Positions 57,601-64,000 of a stretch of 64,000 nucleotides of DNA are shown here, in pieces. The DNA is from Diploscapter coronatus. Taxonomy: Eukaryota > Nematoda > Chromadorea > Rhabditida > Rhabditidae. The position numbers and the translations under genes are program-made. Below the pieces are notes generated by a model, which was not told the DNA's origin, did no database searches, and saw nothing but the letters and a program-made list of their open reading frames with translations. Within the stretch, counting starts at the first letter, position 1. Every line of letters starts with the position of its first letter. The stretch lies in assembly GCA_964036155.1 (NCBI GenBank), contig OZ038422.1:80127201-80191200 (forward strand), read 5' to 3'.

Positions 57601-60600
57601 TGAGCAATAATATTTTTTTTTTTAAAAGTATGGTATTTTATCCCAGAATTATTGCAATAGTGCCGATAATCATGTGATTATTAAATTACCTCGGGATTTA
57701 AATTGTTTTTGTATCGAAACCATTTGAGAACAACATTATTATCGTAGGAATTTAAAAAAGTTGAGTACACGTCATAAATGCCATTATGTTCCAATTCGAC
57801 ATGTTTGTCCCTAAGGCTGGCATTGAATGACATCGCTTGAATTTCTTTATCCAATTTTTTGATCTAAAATCAACAATTTTTTGTTGGAAATTTTACGACA
57901 ATAATTATCTCGTTTAGTTTTTATTATAACAATACAAATATTGCATTCTGATAATTTTACTAAAACATATTAGAAATTAAAAATTTGACTAAACTACTTA
58001 CTTTTGCAGTTGTAAGCTCATCTTCATTTAACCTAATCATTTTATGGAATCTATTGTTTTGTTCAATTATAATATCAAACATCCCCATTTGTTCTTCCTT
58101 AATTAAATATCTTTAGAATAATTTATCTATTTACACCACAAACCAAATGACGATCCATTGTTTCTTGATTAATTGATTTACCAATTTGACTAGTTATCAA
58201 TTTTTCAGCAATAGGTTTGATTTTTTCAGCAGATTCATTTCGATCAATGATATCCCATACCTTAGTGAGTACGATTATTACTGATCGTCAAGAGTATTTT
58301 CAGCGTAAAAATCCTTTTCATTATAATGAAATATCAAAATTCCTCAATTGCACTGTAAAATCCACTTATGATAATATTTTTAAATTATTTCTTTAATAAA
58401 ATACTTTCCTTACTTGCTTGAATAGCTCCATTTGATTTTGTGGTAATTCTGAATTCGCCGCATATTCATCGGCCAAACCTATTTATAAAAAGAGTAGTAA
58501 TTATTTTTATTTAATATAAATAAGTACCTTGAGCAATGTCAGAAATTTTCTTGGCTTTCACTTGATAGATATATTCAATTGATATCCAAAGAAAGACAAT
58601 AATTTTAGAAAATAGTAGCATTCTCTTTAACTTTAGCAATATTTTAGTTTGAGGAAATAAAATAATTCTAAAATATCATATTATAAGTATTATTTTATGA
58701 GTGTAGAGTTTATTCACTCGCATGATGTAGTGCAATTATGTCGTAGCATGTGAAAGGTTCTATCATAATCTAGAAATATTAACTAAGATGGAGAAAGTCA
58801 CAATATTTATTAGGAATATAAACACAATAATAATACAATTTTTGCACCTTAGTCAACTGAAATATATACTAATAATATGAATAAGCGTCAGATTACTAAT
58901 GGTTAGGTTAGTTTTAAAGTGTATCGATTTCCAAATCAGATAACAATCTCTATATGAGAGTAAAATATATGACTAAGATTTCAAAACAGACACGCTAGTG
59001 CATTATAAACATATTGAATATATTCAATAATTTATAATAGCAGTTTTTTGCTATAAGCTTGATTAGCCCATCAGATTTTGAGAAAAACACTTCCATTGCT
59101 TTGTCTTCACATCAGAGATATCACTTGCGGTCTCTAGATTTAGGAAATAAACCCTGCGTTCATGCATAAATAAATAAAAAATCAATAATCGTTAGGAGCA
59201 AGACAGTAAGTTTTTAAGTTGAATAAGAATTGATAAGAGAATAGTGATGTCGAATACTTTACGAGAAATAATCTTATCATAAAATAATAATTTCGACAAA
59301 TGGTTAGAAGTTGGAAATAAGTAAATGAAGGAATTTTAATTAGTTGAACAATAATCTACTCAACTTCGAATGTCATCATCTCGCATTCAAATGAAACAAG
59401 GTCAGAAGGAAGAGAGTAAGAAGCTTTAATAAATATTAAAAGCAGGGCTGTCTGAAGTTTGAAAAAGATCGACCTTTAACTTAAATCGGAATATGATAAT
59501 TTGAGAGAAATGAATATTGAAAAGTAAACAGAATTTTCCTTCTAAAATAATGATTTAGAAGTGAAAGTAACCCTATTTAAACGACATACCAAGTTGAGAT
59601 TCCGTGTCGGGAATATACGAATTGAATAAAACTAGAAATAAAAAAATAGCCATTCATAGAAGACGAGCATTGACAACTGAATGAGAGGATAAAGAATTTG
59701 GCAAGTGGGTCTTTGGGTCGCTTACTCGGTATTTTCTGTATTTTTTTCATACTCTACCGAATGGTATATGATTTATGGGATCTGCCTCAGTTTTGAAAAT
59801 TCCATCAGTTTTCTCACATATTTTGATGAGCATGAGTGTTATTTTACATTTAGGAATAACGTGGTGCTGCTAGAAAAGGAAAAACAGAAACTTTGAACAT
59901 GACAAAAAAGCCAAACTTGGAACTTACCGCTTTTGCCATGGCATATCAACGCCGGACACTTGACAGTGGTGGCTTTGTCGTAGCTGAAATTTACACACTT
60001 TTCGCATAAGAAATCTAAATTTTCCTCTAACCTTGGAAACATGTCGAAGTACCTCGAGCGAGCCCTGGGACATCGAGTGACGATACGAAGGAAGGACGTG
60101 AAGGGCGCGATCAGAATCATCGCTCCGACTTCCACTTCCGATGCAATGTGTGTGATGGCTGCTGTGCCCAGGCTGAAAATTCATCTTATAGATAATTTCT
60201 AGATTTTTGACAGTTTGAAAATGGCGAAAATAGGGAGAAATTTTACGCAAAAGATGTATTTCGTCAAATTTCGTTTCCTAGTCGTTAACTTCTTTAAGAA
60301 AATTGAAATTATTGCCTGAATCCGATCAAAATGATGTCTTTCGGCTCGTACTTCATCACGTCTACTGCATGCCTGAATCAACAATTTCTATAGATGCAAT
60401 TTCCCAATCATCCTAACCTAAACACAGCTTCAATCGCCTTGTATATGCTCTGTTCGCCCACTTTGCCGTCGCTCACGCCGTAACCGGAAATAAACGCGTT
60501 TTCTTGAATTTTCTTCTCGAAAAGTACCTGGATATTCGAATATCAGCATGTCGCAATGCAAGAAATCCGCTATGTCTGTCTGAAAACGGACTTATTCATC

Positions 60601-62022
60601 TTCGAGAAATAAAGTTAATGATATTCACGACTTTTCCAGTGTAAAAGTCCAAAATCATTAGAGTTAATAAAATCATGAAACTGTCGTAATCCTTACACAA
60701 TTAGGCTCCATCATGAGCATGCAGCCGAGGTCTGAGCTGTTTGGCTGCGAAAAGATGATCAGATTGGGCGATCTACAGCGTCTCCGCGCCGGCCAGTCGC
60801 CGTCCGACATCGGCCCACACAAATTCCACAACTCCCTTTCGAATTCTGAACAAAGTTGTCTTCCTGTTTTTTTTTTAATTCTTCAAAAATCTCACTTGCC
60901 GTATCCAAACTGTACAGTTCCAGTGCGCAGATGAACCTTTGCGGCTCGAATTCGATTACAAGTACCTGAAAAAGACAATTGGCTAGGATTACAATGGTAC
61001 AATGGAAATGCATTGAATAGCATTCATAAATTGATCGTTTTCAGAATTTGCCTCAATGCTAAAAAGTAATAACTTTCAGAAGTGGTGCAGATTTTCGTCA
61101 TGATCTATTTTATCAATCGTCACGAACACATACCTTACTCCTGGCGAGATGAAAGTAGACGTCGGGCGCTTTGACGTTTTTCTTTGCCAACTGGGGTATG
61201 CACAGACGAAGATTCTCCATGTGCACTGCGTCGCCTGCTCTGTGAAATGCCTGAGGCGCGTTCTCCTGCAAAGTTGATTTCTTCAGTAGTTTAGCAATTA
61301 GTACGCATTCTGTAAAGAGCCATTTCAATTGGCAATTTGGATTCTTCGTGATAACACAACATATGAAGAAGAAGTGGAATGTTACATGAGAGCGTTTCTC
61401 TACTCTTTCCTAGTCAACCACACCACTTCTTTGCCGTGTTGTGTCGTTGCGTTGTTACGAACAGTCCAAATCGCCTTTCAATTATACCGGCCCTCCAACG
61501 AGAAAGTAGTAGAATCCTCTGGGCGGGGCGCGAAACACGATCTTCTTGAGGACGAGACTCGGCCAGGGAGGTATGAGGGTGTAGAAAATACTGACGATGA
61601 CGCGCAACAGACGGAGTAGCCAACGGACGATACATGAGTGACGACGACTCTGGAGAATTGGCACTTATTTCGAGAAATGGAAGAAAACTTTTTTTTTAAA
61701 TCAAGAGCAGAAACAATCAAAATCCGAAAATATAGGTGAGAAACAAATTTCGACCATGCATTATATCCTGAATTCCTACTTCCACCCAAACTCACCAATT
61801 CAGTCCACCTACTGGCATCGTGTGCAGGGCAGGAGGGTCGTTGATGTAGGACTATTCGTCGGGCTGAAATTCGAAAATTAGCATAACTTTCGTTTAAATT
61901 TTCAGCCTCGGTGTAGATTTTCGACGATCTTCGTGGGCGCGGTGGCTGTGCTCGTGGACTGCAGGTGCACTTCGCCACACGAAGACGTCGTCGGCTCCTC
62001 GCCCGCCGAGTCTCGAGGACAT
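54625..62022 (-). CDS. ABHD17/FAM108-like serine hydrolase
   Basis: About eleven exons chain in phase down to TGA at 54627-54625. An N-terminal hydrophobic stretch (SCIVRWLLRLLRVIVSIFYT, then IPPWPSLVLKKIVF) resembles the membrane-near part of ABHD17. The alpha/beta-hydrolase fold follows: FSQPNSSDLG (family FSHGNAxDLG, oxyanion His-Gly replaced), FEYPG-YGVSDGK, the nucleophile elbow GFSLGTAA, IAPFTSFLR, then KCPALICHGKSDVLISHSHG with the catalytic Asp and MNGSGHQGIF with the catalytic His, so Ser-Asp-His is complete. ABHD17 enzymes remove palmitate from membrane proteins. The start is ambiguous: the first ATG after an SL-type acceptor is 62022 (MSSRLGGRGADDVF) and would need an intron to reach the main frame; ATG 61978 (MAKCTCSPR) is directly in frame and has N-terminal Cys. 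A 4.5-kb intron holds the kelch gene. Confidence 0.85.
55412..55731. repeat. Left copy of ~315-bp inverted repeat around kelch gene
   Basis: Starts ATTTTCAAAAATGAGGCAGA and runs to about CGTCATATT. It is matched in inverted orientation by 59490-59800 with only scattered differences, for example AGGGTTACTTTCACTTCTAA in both. Confidence 0.85.
56138..58621 (-). CDS. Secreted kelch-repeat protein, nested in hydrolase intron
   Basis: Exons from ATG at 58621 (signal peptide MLLFSKIIVFLWISIEYIYQ) to TAA at 56140-56138. About 140 residues after the signal are helical and charged (MELFKQ, KIKPIAEKLITSQIGKSINQ, EEQMGMFDIIIEQNNRFHKM), possibly coiled coil, without a BTB or BACK domain. The rest is kelch-like: LYYLGGWDSKSMEYTNRVDV, VASLNGRIYITGG, LIVVNGKLYAIGGYRKV, ending NSIEEYDPQTNKWREVG, with the Gly-Gly pairs and Tyr/Trp spacing of kelch blades, probably four to six. 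Kelch propellers bind proteins or glycans; a signal peptide places this one outside the cell or in the secretory route, unlike the cytosolic BTB-kelch adaptors. The gene is strongly AT-rich, lies wholly inside an intron of the hydrolase gene on the same strand, and is bracketed by inverted repeats. The exact splicing around 56640-56680 is uncertain. Confidence 0.75.
58622..59489. other. AT-rich 5' flank of kelch gene inside hydrolase intron
   Basis: Non-coding stretch between the kelch start codon and the right inverted repeat; it should contain the kelch promoter. Nothing specific recognised. Confidence 0.4.
59490..59800. repeat. Right copy of ~315-bp inverted repeat around kelch gene
   Basis: Inverted counterpart of 55412-55731. 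It begins AATATGATAATTTGAGAGAA and ends TCTGCCTCAGTTTTGAAAAT. Confidence 0.85.
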
Positions 62023-62034
62023 TCTCGCTGTGGC

Positions 62035-62045
62035 CTAAAATGCGC
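62035..62045 (-). promoter_or_regulatory. Probable SL trans-splice acceptor of hydrolase gene
   Basis: On the minus strand GCATTTTAG lies 12 bases before the ATG at 62022. Confidence 0.4.
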
Positions 62046-62103
62046 GACGTTTTTATAAATCGCGAAATAGAAGAAAAACTACAAATATTGGAAGAAGAAA
62101 AAA

Positions 62104-62222
62104 GGCTGTAGGTACTTTGTTACCAAAGAAAATAATGAGTACTTCTTACCAAAGGCGAGATAATGTGAGAAAAGATGAAAAAGGGAGAGAAATAGCGTTT
62201 GGTAACAAAGTACCTACAGCCA
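62104..62222. repeat. MITE, 119 bp, perfect 24-bp terminal repeats
   Basis: GGCTGTAGGTACTTTGTTAC followed by CAAA at the left is exactly inverted at the right (TTTGGTAACAAAGTACCTAC, AGCC). A-runs flank both ends. The perfect arms suggest a recent insertion upstream of the hydrolase gene. Confidence 0.75.
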
Positions 62223-62794
62223 AAAATAACAGCGGAATATGATTCTCATGAACCCGTTTACGCTCTCTAAGCATGGCTCAGAGACCTATCAAATCATGCA
62301 CTACAAAATTGGGGAAATGTGACGTCATGATATTATAGAGGTGAGTGGCGCCATTATGTTGTCATTTTCAAGAGTTAGACTCCACTTTTCACTCTATTAA
62401 CGATGATCTTGACCTCTCATGAAGTACCGACGGCTCGATAGCGGACTTCAACTTGGGTGCGTCCCATAGCATCAACACGAACGACTGACGGTCAGAGTGG
62501 CTGAGTTAGAAATGAGGATTCGGAAGTGCCTTCGTTTATTGAATATCTGGAGAGATGTAAGCTAATTTTTGCAGGTTTGCAAAAATTAGCGTACATTTTA
62601 TTGACGGAACTCAACGTTGGAATGGCGTCGTTTTTATCGGCATTACCGACTTCGCCAGAAGATCGATCAGTCGTCTTCCAGAATAAAGCCCCAACTAACA
62701 CAGTCGAAACAGTAATACCATAAAAAGACGACAAAACTTTGAAGAAACTATGCCAAAATGCAGCAGAACGCATCGAAACATTCTCACAAACAAT
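62223..62794. other. Intergenic region between divergent hydrolase and Ser/Asp-rich genes
   Basis: Divergent promoter region. A short palindrome-like pair GCTAATTTTTGCA and TGCAAAAATTAGC lies at 62560-62591. No coding exon recognised. Confidence 0.4.
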
Positions 62795-62809
62795 CATAAA
62801 CACTTTCAG
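62795..62809 (+). promoter_or_regulatory. Probable SL trans-splice acceptor of rightmost gene
   Basis: CATAAACACTTTCAG ends two bases before the ATG at 62812. Confidence 0.45.
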
Positions 62810-62811
62810 AA

Positions 62812-64000
62812 ATGGTGCGCCCCTACGGCCGTTCTCGTTTCCGCTCCACCGCTGGCTTGACCCGTCTCCAGCGTCTGCGTCATCTGCAGGCGTTGCGCGA
62901 GCGTCTCAACAGAAGCGTTGAGCGCAAACTTCTGCTTCCCAACAGCACTACTGAGCAGCATCGGGAACCGGCCGAACGTCTGGTAAGGAAAACAGCATGA
63001 CGTCATTCATAAAGTGGCATCATATCGTTGTAGCGCCCCAAAAACATAAAAGGATTGTGCGACATTTCTTATTTTAGGCACTTCCTGCACCGATAAACAC
63101 CGTGGCCACGCAGACGAGCGATGCCAACACCAAGTACAGCCCGCTGAATCAACTCCTTTCTCGTAAGAAAGAACGTTGGCATGCAAATGACATCACTCAT
63201 GAACATTCAGCGAAGGCATTCAATGTCCCGCAAACATACGTGCGCCTCAACGACTACGTGCTCATTCCGTATTCGGGTTCGGAAGCAGACGACGCCGATG
63301 TCGATACGTCGTCGACTCACGCGATCACCTCGTCGGAGGACGTCCACTCGATCAGCAGCCACAGCTCGACATCAACCTACGGCAGCGATTATGATGCCCA
63401 TGCTAAGGGTATTCTCAGCTACGACAAGAGAAACATTTATATCAGTATGAAAATAGTGAAACAGAAAGCGAATAAAACGCACATTAATTCTAAGGATCTA
63501 AAGATAAACATCTGCTTCGAATATAGGTTAGATGACAAAGAAACATCTCTGAAAATACGACGAAAAGATGACCAAATCGCATGTATTTGATTTGATGAAG
63601 TGAAATTCACGTATTTCAGAGAGCTCTGACACGTCGACCACCCGTTCTGGTTGCTGCGACTCTCTTCGCGAGATCTCCCTCATTACTTCTCCTTCCAAGT
63701 CACCAACACCGAGCATGTCCAAGGATAGAAGATTGGTAAGAAAATTTGGTTTTAATTCTCAAATAATTCAAATTCGATTTTCAGGAATCGATGAGTGTGC
63801 TCGATAGGGTGATAGATCACGATCCGATCAGCAGACCGAAGGACCAGGCCAGACCCGCACAGCGCACGTTCCGCCTCAATTCGCTTGCCAGTGCGTGTTC
63901 TATTCGATTAGAATCATATTGCCACTAATTCCTGAAAATCTTCTTGAGCCAACAATGCATAAATTCATGAACTTCTTCGAACTTCGATGATGAAACAAAT
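62812..64000 (+). CDS. Unknown Ser/Asp-rich protein, 5' part, runs off right edge
   Basis: Four exons chain in phase: 62812-62982 (MVRPYGRSRFRSTAGLTRLQ, Arg/Leu-rich and probably helical), 63078-63408 (ALPAPINTVATQTSDANTKY, then YVRLNDYVLIPYSGSEADDA and a Ser/Thr/Asp-rich run), 63621-63735 (ESSDTSTTRSGCCDSLREIS) and 63785-63890 (ESMSVLDRVIDHDPISRPKD, ending FRLNSLA at a GTGCGTG donor). The rest is beyond the window. The codon use is rich in C/G at third positions, unlike the AT-rich kelch gene nearby. I do not recognise the family. The Ser-rich parts look disordered and phosphorylatable, and the basic N-terminus has no signal peptide, so a cytosolic or cytoskeletal role is possible, but that is a guess. 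Confidence 0.6.

Overview
The window is eukaryotic and looks like nematode genomic DNA, probably rhabditid. It is AT-rich, its genes are cut by many short introns with TTTCAG-type acceptors, and several start codons sit 1-12 bases behind a TTTTCAG/TTTTAG acceptor, as expected for SL trans-splicing. The gene content also fits: an LEC-1-type tandem-repeat galectin, WHT/ABCG half-transporters, a receptor guanylyl cyclase and a serpentine receptor. There are no bacterial or viral features. Exon chains below were assembled by eye from open frames, splice sites and phase, so terminal exons are the least certain.

Left part (1-13.7 kb): two divergent ABCG half-transporter genes. The leftward one (partial, 1-691) has a perfect Walker A. 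In the rightward one (1937-6474) every ATP-binding motif is degenerate while the frame and six membrane segments are kept. A leftward gene for a small acidic prothymosin-like protein follows (7488-9411), then a GC-rich flank and a gene-poor stretch.

Middle part (13.7-31 kb): a leftward tandem galectin (13720-18246). Upstream phase-0 exons (18226-22820, and an alternative first exon at 25751-25867) could give it a long His/Gln-rich N-terminal extension. Next is a leftward cyclin T gene (27608-30904) with a Ser- and His-rich tail.

Repeat-rich part (31-41 kb): two large fold-back elements, a hAT-type transposon with an exact 8-bp target duplication, G-rich 72-bp subterminal repeats and a second hAT-like element nested inside, a TA-flanked fold-back element and several MITEs. 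A rightward serpentine receptor gene (37282-40747) spans this and carries mobile elements in its introns.

Right part (42-64 kb): a leftward receptor guanylyl cyclase (41988-49422) is head-to-head with a rightward LRR protein (50122-54288). A leftward ABHD17-like serine hydrolase (54625-62022) holds in one 4.5-kb intron a complete secreted kelch-repeat gene (56138-58621). That nested gene is bracketed by ~315-bp inverted repeats. A rightward Ser/Asp-rich gene of unknown function (62812 onward) runs off the right edge.
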